NCBI RefSeq assembly: GCF_016698645.1
Contig: NZ_CP068047.1
Location: 3,259,001 to 3,323,000 of the forward strand
Length of the DNA: 64,000 nucleotides
Direction: 5' to 3'
From: Devosia oryziradicis
GTDB lineage: Bacteria > Pseudomonadota > Alphaproteobacteria > Rhizobiales > Devosiaceae
Both the position numbers and the translations under genes were made by a program. The notes below the pieces were generated by a model that saw only the letters and a program-made list of their open reading frames with translations, was not told where the DNA came from and made no database searches. This document shows, in pieces, positions 35,100 to 41,984 of the stretch (the first letter of the stretch is position 1; each line of letters opens with the position of its first letter).

Positions 35100-36517
35100 T
35101 GCTGCTCGCTCAGCAGCTTCCGCACGGCGCTGACCAGGTCACCGCGTTTGATTTCGAACTGGCCCGGGCGTGCGGCTTTCCATTCGGCATTGTCGGTGAT
35201 GGCCTGGGCCGCCTGCTTGCCGGCGATCAAGTCCTTGATCTGGAGGATGCCCTGCTCGCGTTCCTGGCTGCCTTCGATGACGACGATGGGCGAATTGCGC
35301 TTATCGGCATAAGCGACCTGCTTGCCAAAATTCTTGGTATTGCCGAGGAACATTTCGGCGCGGATGCCGGCATGCCTGAGCTCGGCGACCATGGCCTGGT
35401 AGCCAGCCATCTGTTCCTTGTCCATGACGAGGACGACGACAGGACCGGCTGGTTCGGCAGCATCGAGATTGCCCGTCAGCTTGAGCGCATTGGCGAGGCG
35501 CGACACGCCGATGGAAAAGCCGGTAGCCGGCACCGGCTCCCGCCGGAAGCGGGAGACGAGGCCGTCATATCGCCCACCGCCACCGACAGCGCCGAATACG
35601 ACATCCTGCCCCTTCTCGTTCTGCACCTTGAAGGTGAGTTCGATCTCGAAAACCGGTCCGGTATAATATTCGAGGCCGCGAACGACGGAGGGATCGATCT
35701 TTATCCGGTCGGGGCCGTATCCGGCGGCGGTAAACAGCGCCTGCATCGCCGCCAGTTCAGCAACGCCATCGTTGTCGGCCGGCGGCTTGCCCGCGACATA
35801 ATCCAGGACCACGGCGGCCTGGGCATCGGTAAGGCCGGCGCCCTTGGTGAAGTCGCCGCTCTCATCTTTGCGACCGGCACCCAGCAGAAGCTTCACGCCG
35901 TCGGTACCGAACTTGTCGAGCTTGTCCACCGCGCGCAGCACGGCAAGCTTCTGCTCGTCGCTGGTGACCCCGGCCGCATTCAGCACGCCATCAAGCACCT
36001 TGCGATTATTGACGCGAACCACATACTTACCCTGAAGCCCCAGCGCGTCCATGACGTCAGCCATCATCATGCACATTTCGGCGTCGGCTTCGGGACCACC
36101 GGCGCCGACCGTATCGGCATCGAACTGCATGAACTGGCGGAAGCGGCCGGGGCCGGGCTTTTCGTTGCGGAACACATAGCCCTGGCGATAGGAGCGATAG
36201 GGCTTGGGCAGGGTTTCGAAATTCTCGGCGAAATAGCGGGCGAGCGGCGCGGTGAGGTCGTAGCGCAGGCTCATCCACTGTTCGTCATCGTCCTGGATGG
36301 AAAAGACCCCGGCATTGGGGCGATCGGTATCGGGCAGGAACTTGCCGAGCGTTTCGGTGAGCTCGAGCAGCGGCGTTTCGACCGGGTCGAAACCATAGCG
36401 TTCATAGACCGCCTTGATCTTGTCGATCATGACGCCCACGGCGGCGATTTCGCCGGGCGTACGATCCTCGAAGCCACGCGGCAGGCGGGGCGTGATCAGC
36501 TTGGTCTTTTCGGTCAT
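35096..36517 (-). CDS. hisS: Histidyl-tRNA synthetase (alphaproteobacterial type)
   Basis: Class II synthetase that charges tRNA-His; 473 residues. Motif 1 region [13 protein letters not shown], then [16 protein letters not shown], motif 2 loop [19 protein letters not shown] at about 113-131, the histidine signature [15 protein letters not shown], and motif 3 [11 protein letters not shown]. The motif 2 loop differs from the RHERPQKGRYRQ loop of E. coli, which contacts the tRNA-His G-1/C73 end. The single tRNA-His of this window lacks G-1 and has A73, so the pair fits the altered identity known in alphaproteobacteria. The ATG has CAGGA upstream. Confidence 0.95.
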   Translation of the reverse strand: MTEKTKLITPRLPRGFEDRTPGEIAAVGVMIDKIKAVYERYGFDPVETPLLELTETLGKFLPDTDRPNAGVFSIQDDDEQWMSLRYDLTAPLARYFAENFETLPKPYRSYRQGYVFRNEKPGPGRFRQFMQFDADTVGAGGPEADAEMCMMMADVMDALGLQGKYVVRVNNRKVLDGVLNAAGVTSDEQKLAVLRAVDKLDKFGTDGVKLLLGAGRKDESGDFTKGAGLTDAQAAVVLDYVAGKPPADNDGVAELAAMQALFTAAGYGPDRIKIDPSVVRGLEYYTGPVFEIELTFKVQNEKGQDVVFGAVGGGGRYDGLVSRFRREPVPATGFSIGVSRLANALKLTGNLDAAEPAGPVVVLVMDKEQMAGYQAMVAELRHAGIRAEMFLGNTKNFGKQVAYADKRNSPIVVIEGSQEREQGILQIKDLIAGKQAAQAITDNAEWKAARPGQFEIKRGDLVSAVRKLLSEQQ

Positions 36518-36592
36518 CTAGCAGTCCTGACAAGTCGCGCCGTTCCTAGCGGATCGGCGTATTGGAAACAACAGTGCGGGACGGAAGAGCGT

Positions 36593-36622
36593 GGAAGGGC
36601 CGGGAAATTTCCCGACCCTTCC
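36593..36622. repeat. 30-bp near-perfect palindrome
   Basis: Two 15-base arms (GGAAGGGCCGGGAAA and TTTCCCGACCCTTCC) meet at the centre CGGGAAATTTCCCG and differ at one position. It starts nine bases beyond the stop of the small gene at 36631-36885 and about 75 bases upstream of hisS. With no T tract it is not a classical terminator; a protein-binding site or transcript-end hairpin are both possible. Confidence 0.8.
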
Positions 36623-36630
36623 ATACGGCT

Positions 36631-36885
36631 CTACGGGCCCGCCCGCCAGAGCGGTGGGAGCGCCAGTGGCAGCTCCGAGGGCTGGGGCCAGAATGCCGAC
36701 CTTGGCAGGGGTGGCAGGCCCATATCCGCCCGCAGGCGCGGATCATCCGGCATTTGCGGGCGGTTCCACCACGCGACCAAGGCCACGCGCAGAACGGCGA
36801 AGAGTCCACGACGCTGGACGGCTTCGACGACGTTGAAATTGAGGCGCAGCAAGGCGCTGCCCTCGCTCAGTACATCATGGGACAT
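36631..36885 (-). CDS. Small protein, DUF1127-like ending, paralogue 1
   Basis: An 84-residue protein. It shares with the gene directly upstream the order L/VLRL-N/E-F-x-x-x-x-AV-x-x-RGL-x-x-V, then AWWx-RP, LRADMGLPPLP and a final aromatic. The LRADxGL segment resembles the arginine-rich DUF1127 motif of small alphaproteobacterial regulators, but the match is partial. The ATG is preceded by a weak GGA site. Function is unknown. The pair of short, related, co-directional genes suggests a recent duplication. Confidence 0.65.
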   Translation of the reverse strand: MSHDVLSEGSALLRLNFNVVEAVQRRGLFAVLRVALVAWWNRPQMPDDPRLRADMGLPPLPRSAFWPQPSELPLALPPLWRAGP

Positions 36886-36966
36886 AGCGGGATCCGACGC
36901 CTTGATGCGCCGGCCTTCTATTGAAATTTCAGGCGGGAGGCGAACCGAAGTCCGCGCTCCCTGCCC

Positions 36967-37227
36967 CTACATGCCAGGTCTCCGAAGAGGATCTGGAATA
37001 CTCGAGCTGGCCGAAATCTGCAGCCAGTGAGCAGGCTGCGGCACCGGCGGCAGGCCAAGATCGGCCCGCAGAGCGGCTGGGAGATCGGCCGGCAGCCGAG
37101 GACGGCTCCACCAGGCACTGATCGCCGTGGCAATGACGGAGAGCAGGCCGCGTTGATGGACGGCATCGGCGATGGAGAATTCGAGGCGCAGAACAATGCT
37201 GCCCTCAGGCAGGGTGTTGTAAGTCAT
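36967..37227 (-). CDS. Small protein, DUF1127-like ending, paralogue 2
   Basis: An 86-residue protein (MTYNTLPEGSIVLRLEFS then DAVHQRGLLSVIATAISAWW, then LPADLPAALRADLGLPPVPQ). It is about as long as, and clearly related to, the downstream gene, with the same SRP/NRP after the double tryptophan and the same LRADxGLPP end. The ATG at 37227 has GGAAA six bases upstream. It has no signal peptide or clear membrane helix. Short arginine/tryptophan proteins of this sort often act as small regulators in the order, but no function can be assigned here. Confidence 0.65.
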   Translation of the reverse strand: MTYNTLPEGSIVLRLEFSIADAVHQRGLLSVIATAISAWWSRPRLPADLPAALRADLGLPPVPQPAHWLQISASSSIPDPLRRPGM

Positions 37228-37569
37228 GACGGTTTCCGGGCGCGCCAAGACGCGGTACCGGCCTCTGATGGGTTGGTGAGATGGGCTGGAATCGGGGGCG
37301 CAATGCGGCCCGGTTCAGTTCATCGCGGTGTGGTGGCTAGAAGTGTCCACGGTCACAAGGACCGAGATGGCTTGGGATGCGAGGCTTAGCCGCGCGCGCA
37401 ATGCCAATGGCGAGGACCCTGGCGGAGAACAAACATGCCTGTCATGTAGCTGCCTCCCTCGGGTTGGCTTTAATGGACGATGGGCTTCTAGCTCGCGATT
37501 TCGTGATCCGCAAGCGGAGATGTGGCGGCTTGTCGCAGCAACGCGCCGGTGTGACCCATTGGCAACAGG
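37228..37569. other. 342-base gene-free stretch upstream of the small paralogue pair
   Basis: This gap lies between the tag stop and the start of the two small genes. I see no convincing open frame, tRNA or riboswitch. It has a weak 5-bp hairpin (CGGTC/GACCG near 37350-37364) and a slightly AT-richer patch around 37468-37505. It is long enough to hold a promoter and leader for the small genes or a small RNA, but nothing specific can be supported. Confidence 0.5.
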
Positions 37570-38187
37570 TCAGGTTGGGCGCTTCAGGGCCTGACGCTCG
37601 GCCTCGACATCGTCACGACAGAAGCAGCCTTCGATGTGATCGTTGACCAGACCCATGGCCTGCATGAAGGCATAGCAGGTGGTGGGACCGACAAAGGCGA
37701 AGCCGCGCTTGCGCAAGTCCTTGGACAGGCGGACCGAAGCTTCGGTCTGGGCAAGGCGGCGCAGGTTCTCCCAGCTGAGGTCGTCGGGACGATGCTCGGG
37801 CCGGGTTTCGAAGCGCCACACATAGGCAGCGAACGAACCGAATTCCGCCTGGACGGCAAGCGTCCGCCGCGCATTGTTGATGGTAGCGGCAATCTTGCCG
37901 CGATGGCGGATGATGCCGGGATCGAGCAGCAAGCGCTCGATGTCTGCCTCATCCATGGCGGCGACCTTGGCGATATCGAAGCCGTGAAACACTTCTCGAA
38001 AGCGTTCCCGCTTGCGCAGGATGGTGATCCAGGACAGCCCGGACTGGAAACCCTCGAGGCAGATCTTCTCGAACAGCCGCGTATCCGACGTAACGGGGCG
38101 ACCCCATTCGCCGTCATGATAGTGGCGATAAAGCGCATCATCGCCGGCCCAGGGGCAACGCGGCAGGCCATCCGACTCAATTGACAT
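37570..38187 (-). CDS. tag: DNA-3-methyladenine glycosylase I
   Basis: A 205-residue base-excision enzyme that removes 3-methyladenine. It has the family start RCPWAGDD, YHDGEWGRP, LFEKICLEGFQSGLSWITIL, the lesion-pocket region, and the C-terminal GPTTCYAFMQAMGLVNDH with EGCFC. The cysteine and histidines in RCPW, YHD, NDHIEGC supply the zinc site of E. coli Tag. The start MSIESDG at 38187 gives the family length; no strong ribosome site is seen. It is divergent from a response regulator gene. Confidence 0.95.
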   Translation of the reverse strand: MSIESDGLPRCPWAGDDALYRHYHDGEWGRPVTSDTRLFEKICLEGFQSGLSWITILRKRERFREVFHGFDIAKVAAMDEADIERLLLDPGIIRHRGKIAATINNARRTLAVQAEFGSFAAYVWRFETRPEHRPDDLSWENLRRLAQTEASVRLSKDLRKRGFAFVGPTTCYAFMQAMGLVNDHIEGCFCRDDVEAERQALKRPT

Positions 38188-38334
38188 CGACAACGCACTT
38201 TCACTAATCGAGGGCGTGGGAATGCTTATACCGCCGCTCACCTGTTGGAATCGCGGCACTCTTATATTTTACAAAGACGTTGCGATGACCAGCCGCCCGG
38301 AATTCGGGGCGCAGATTTTCGGGGACGTGAAGCC

Positions 38335-38760
38335 GTGATCATTCCGGGACGCCTGCGAGCGCTGGTCGTGGATGACAATGCTTATGCGCGCGCCATTTCT
38401 GCCAATGGCCTCAAGAAACTGGGCGTGGGCGAGATCGTCGAAGCCGAGGGTGGCGCTGCAGCCATTCTGGAACTGCTGACTGCGCCGTTCGACCTGATGC
38501 TCATGGATTGGTATATGCCCGACGTAAGCGGGGCGGGCGTTATGACTGTGTTGCGCGATCCACGGATCGGCGCCGCGTCGCAGACCCCCGTCATCCTGAT
38601 GACCGCCTATGCCAGCCGGGACAATGTCGCGCGGGCCCGTGAGCTTGGCGTCAACGAGGTGCTGGTAAAGCCCTTTACCACCGACCAGCTCGGCACCGCG
38701 CTCGGTCGCATCCTAGGCGCCGGCGCCCAGGCCATGGGCGACGGTTCGGTGTTTCTCTAG
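38335..38760 (+). CDS. Single-domain response regulator (CheY-like)
   Basis: A 141-residue stand-alone receiver with the acidic pair Asp13-Asp14 (LVVDDNAYAR), phospho-acceptor Asp58 in LMLMDWYMPDVSG, threonine in VILMTAYASRD and Lys112 in VLVKPFTT. No output domain follows. The GTG at 38335 is the only plausible start. Such proteins act by protein contact in phosphorelays. No cognate kinase is adjacent; the PAS protein at 41985 has lost its histidine and so is not an obvious partner. Confidence 0.92.
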   Translation: MIIPGRLRALVVDDNAYARAISANGLKKLGVGEIVEAEGGAAAILELLTAPFDLMLMDWYMPDVSGAGVMTVLRDPRIGAASQTPVILMTAYASRDNVARARELGVNEVLVKPFTTDQLGTALGRILGAGAQAMGDGSVFL

Positions 38761-38880
38761 CTTACCAAGCGCTAACCAACAGCACGATCAATGGCTTAAC
38801 CATGCCGCTTCACGGCGTATTGGGCATTTGGCGCCATGCTGCCGCCAAAGCCGGTTCGCCGGCGCGAGGTGGATGTTGCC

Positions 38881-39504
38881 ATGATCGGAATGAAGACGGC
38901 CGGAACGAGTCTGCTGGCCCTGCTGGCGAGCCTGTCGGCACTTGTCCCGGCCCAAGGCGCCGGATTGCAGCAGGGATGGCGCTTTGCGCCCCCTCCCGGG
39001 GTCACCATCGTCCAGGGTACGCCGCGTCATGCGCTGGCCTTGCAGGCCAATATGCAGGTCAACCCGATCTACTTGCGGCAGGTGGTGCAGTATCCCACCA
39101 GCGAGCGCAGCGGAACGATCGTTGTCGATACGCGTGCGCACTTCCTCTACTTCGTGCTGGGGGATGGCCGCGCCCTGCGCTACGGCATCGGCGTTGCCAA
39201 ATCAGGCTTTGAGTGGAGCGGCACGCACCAAGTCACCCGCAAGGCGGAATGGCCAAGCTGGACCCCGCCCGCCGAAATGCTGCAGCGGCGGCCGGAATTG
39301 CCGCGCCACATGGAGGGCGGGCCGGATAATCCATTGGGCGCGCGGGCGCTCTATCTTGGCTCGACGCTCTACCGCATCCACGGCACGACCGAACCCTGGA
39401 GCATCGGCCAGAACGTCTCGTCGGGCTGCATTCGCATGACCAATGCCGACGTGATCGATCTCTATGATCGCGTACAACTTTATACGAAGGTCGTTGTCCT
39501 TTAA
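38881..39504 (+). CDS. Periplasmic L,D-transpeptidase (YkuD family)
   Basis: A 207-residue protein with an N-terminal signal peptide (MKTAGTSLLALLASLSALVPAQG) and a YkuD domain: TIVVDTRAHFLYFVL, YGIGVAKSG, then the active-site His167 (YRIHGT) and Cys183 with Arg186 in SSGCIRMTN. It forms 3-3 peptidoglycan cross-links or attaches proteins to the wall. The ATG at 38881 has GAGGTGGA seven bases upstream, better than an ATG at 38836. A TTAACC half-site at 38796 is seen upstream but not as a full CtrA box. Confidence 0.94.
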   Translation: MIGMKTAGTSLLALLASLSALVPAQGAGLQQGWRFAPPPGVTIVQGTPRHALALQANMQVNPIYLRQVVQYPTSERSGTIVVDTRAHFLYFVLGDGRALRYGIGVAKSGFEWSGTHQVTRKAEWPSWTPPAEMLQRRPELPRHMEGGPDNPLGARALYLGSTLYRIHGTTEPWSIGQNVSSGCIRMTNADVIDLYDRVQLYTKVVVL

Positions 39505-39567
39505 TAAGGATTTTCCTGGACAGTCAGTGGGTCCGGCGACGGTGCCGGTGCCTCGAGATGCCCCGCC

Positions 39568-41619
39568 ATGCAACGCTTCCTCGCACTAGCCAGCCGCTTC
39601 GGGCGTGACGAACGCGGCGTCTTTGCCGTCCTGTTCGGGCTGATGGCGATCGTCTTGGTGGCGCTGGCGGGCGCGGTGGTCGACTATGTTGCGCTCGAGC
39701 AGACGCGGAACCGGTCGCAGGTGGCGCTGGACGCAGCGGCGCTTGCATTGCAGCCGCTGATCTTTGTCACACCGCTCAACGAGGCCGACATCAAGTCCAA
39801 GGCCCAGGCGCTGCTCCGCGACCGGCTCGGCATCGTCAGCGGCGCCGGTGAATTCGGCGTCACAGCCGAAGTGTCCGATATCGACATCGATGTCGAGGAA
39901 GGCTCGCTGCTGCTCGTGGCCGACATGGAGATGCCCACCACGTTTGTGAACCTGGTGGGCGTTCCCACTATGTATGCCCGCATACAGTCCGAAGCGACGC
40001 GCAAGAAGCTGGCGCTCGAAGTTGCCTTCGTGCTCGATAATTCGGGCTCCATGTCCTATACGGGCGCCGGGTCCAATGGCACGCGCCAGCGCATTCAGTT
40101 CCTCAAGGACGCTGCCACCTGCGCGGTGAACATCCTGTTCTACAAGGATGTGACCGATAATCTGGACACCTGCATTCCCAAGGCCGGCGCCCCCAAGCTC
40201 GACGACGTGAAGGTCGGCATCGTGCCATTCACCATGTTCGTCAATGTGGGCACGGGCAATGCCAATGCCACCTGGATGGACACGACGGGGGCATCGGCCA
40301 TCCACAACGACAATTTCGACAATGACGACAACGAGGACGTGGCCCCCACCGTGAGCATGCCCACCCGGCAGACGCTTTTTGCAGCCACGGGTGAAGCCTG
40401 GCGCGGCTGCGTGGAAGCACGGCCCCATGTCAAGACGGGTACGCTATCAACGGAATATCTGGATACCGACGACACGCCGGCGGTCGCGGGCAATACCAAA
40501 TATGTGCCCCTGCTCTCCCCCGATGCGGCGAACAATATCGGGGGCAACAACTATTTCACCAATGACAGCCCGGCGGTGTGCGATCGACCGCAGACCTCGC
40601 CCACGGCCACGCAATGCACGGTGACGCAGCGGCGCACGGGCTGCAACGCGGCCATGAACAATGGCGGCACCTGCAACACGATCACCGCGGTTTCATGGGT
40701 GCCGAGCGGGCCGACCAATTTCTCGAGCAATATCAAGTACAACGGCGCCTACTACGGGGCGCATGCACCGACCTGCGACTGCCGGACGCCCGTTTATGGA
40801 AACTGGACGCAGACCAACACGAACAATGCGAGCAACCGCACGTTCGAGCGCACCTATACCTGCCAGGGTGGCGGCTACATCCCCACCGGGCTGTCCAACC
40901 GCGAATACCAGGAGCGGGTCTGCAAATATTACCAGCCCGTCAACAGCAGCAACTTCTCGACCGGCCCCAATGCCGATTGCACGCGTACGGCCATCCTGCC
41001 GCTCACGGACGTCCCGGCCACTGCCATCAGCACCATCAACGGCATGATCGCCGAGGGCGGCACCAATATCCACGAAGGCACCGCCTGGGGCTTCCGGGCC
41101 CTCTCGCCGAGCCAGCCTTTCAACCAGGGTGCGCCCTATGACGAGGCAACCTCCAAGGTAATGATCGTCATGACGGATGGCGAGAACACCGCCTACAATC
41201 TGCCGCCGCCGGCAAACCCTTACTACTGCGATGCCACGCGAGCGGGCTTCAACGGCAGTTGTTACAATTCGGCCTATGGCTTTCCGTACAATTCCAAGAA
41301 TACCACTGGCGGTTCCACCAGCGCCGGCAACGTGGAACGCCTGGGCTATAGTGGGGCGAACAATGCGGCACTGGTCACCGCCATGAACGAGCGCACGCGG
41401 CAGACCTGCGAGAACGCCAAAGCCGCCGGCATCACTGTCTACATGATCGGCCTTGCCACCAACCTGGCAGTGCAGAGCACTCAGGCCGAGGTGGAGGACA
41501 TGCTGGCCGATTGTGCGAGCACCCGCGACAAGGCTTACTTCCCCCAGACACCAGGCGAGCTCAAGAAGGTGTTCCAGGATATCGCCAACGACCTGTCGGC
41601 CCTGCGCCTGGCGCAATGA
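39568..41619 (+). CDS. TadG-like pilus-associated protein with von Willebrand A domain
   Basis: A 683-residue protein. The N-terminus (RFGRDERGVFAVLFGLMAIVLVALAGAVVDY) is the TadE/G signal-anchor with one helix at 18-37. A VWA domain starts near 150 with the metal-site DNSGSMS (Asp157), and later has VMIVMTDGENT. Between them, residues about 300-480 form an insert rich in Asn, Thr, Gly and cysteine (CDCRTPVYGNW, TYTCQGGGY), probably a disulphide-rich extracytoplasmic module. No other tad/flp genes are nearby. It is likely surface-exposed or periplasmic and adhesive, but this is inference. Confidence 0.9.
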   Translation: MQRFLALASRFGRDERGVFAVLFGLMAIVLVALAGAVVDYVALEQTRNRSQVALDAAALALQPLIFVTPLNEADIKSKAQALLRDRLGIVSGAGEFGVTAEVSDIDIDVEEGSLLLVADMEMPTTFVNLVGVPTMYARIQSEATRKKLALEVAFVLDNSGSMSYTGAGSNGTRQRIQFLKDAATCAVNILFYKDVTDNLDTCIPKAGAPKLDDVKVGIVPFTMFVNVGTGNANATWMDTTGASAIHNDNFDNDDNEDVAPTVSMPTRQTLFAATGEAWRGCVEARPHVKTGTLSTEYLDTDDTPAVAGNTKYVPLLSPDAANNIGGNNYFTNDSPAVCDRPQTSPTATQCTVTQRRTGCNAAMNNGGTCNTITAVSWVPSGPTNFSSNIKYNGAYYGAHAPTCDCRTPVYGNWTQTNTNNASNRTFERTYTCQGGGYIPTGLSNREYQERVCKYYQPVNSSNFSTGPNADCTRTAILPLTDVPATAISTINGMIAEGGTNIHEGTAWGFRALSPSQPFNQGAPYDEATSKVMIVMTDGENTAYNLPPPANPYYCDATRAGFNGSCYNSAYGFPYNSKNTTGGSTSAGNVERLGYSGANNAALVTAMNERTRQTCENAKAAGITVYMIGLATNLAVQSTQAEVEDMLADCASTRDKAYFPQTPGELKKVFQDIANDLSALRLAQ

Positions 41620-41631
41620 TGATCTGGGGAG

Positions 41632-41708
41632 TGGTACCGCCTCCCCGGATCGAACGGGGGACCTCTAGATCCACAATCTAGCGCTCTAACCAACTGAGCT
41701 AAGGCGGC
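41632..41708 (-). tRNA. tRNA-His (GTG anticodon)
   Basis: The minus strand folds as a 77-base tRNA with encoded CCA. The acceptor is GCCGCCT/AGGCGGT, D arm TTAGCTCAGTTGGTTAGAGC, anticodon arm CTAGA-TTGTGGA-TCTAG with GTG, and T arm CCCCCGTTCGATCCGGGG. The base before G1 is T, and the discriminator is A73 with a G1:U72 pair. It thus lacks the G-1:C73 pair that marks tRNA-His almost everywhere, a state reported for a clade of alphaproteobacteria. Confidence 0.97.
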
Positions 41709-41755
41709 AAGGGCTCTGCGAGGGGCGGCGGAGGGCGCGTCCCGAAAGCGCGCGG

Positions 41756-41784
41756 AACATAGGGGGAGAATCCCGGGATGACAA
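41756..41784 (-). promoter_or_regulatory. tRNA-His promoter
   Basis: On the minus strand TTGTCA (41784-41779) and TATGTT (41761-41756) are separated by 17 bases. The -10 box ends 48 bases before the tRNA 5' end, giving a leader of about 40 bases for processing. Confidence 0.6.
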
Positions 41785-41984
41785 GCACCGATTTTGTCGC
41801 CGGGTGACGGGCGACCCCGGTGCGCGTTTAACCATGCGAGCCGAACGCCAGGCGCCGGCGACGTGCCGCACTGGACCCCTGGGAATGCAGCCTATATTGA
41901 AGAAACCTTAGCGTCCGGGAGCAAATTGTCCTGAAATGGGACGGAAACGCCTGCCGTATCCCCGGACGGAGAGACTTGTCGTAG

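Noticed and set aside
34952..37030. 692-codon plus-strand frame over hisZ, hisS and the small genes
   Set aside because: It crosses several real genes and shows no protein-like motifs.
38224..38250. CCGCTCACCTGTTGG shared with the region before the CIRCE element at 27809-27823
   Set aside because: A 15-base match is expected by chance at this window size, and the CIRCE arms themselves are not present here.
38796..38801. TTAACC, possible CtrA site upstream of the L,D-transpeptidase; a similar half-site lies near 41827
   Set aside because: Only half-sites are present, without the second TTAA at the required spacing.
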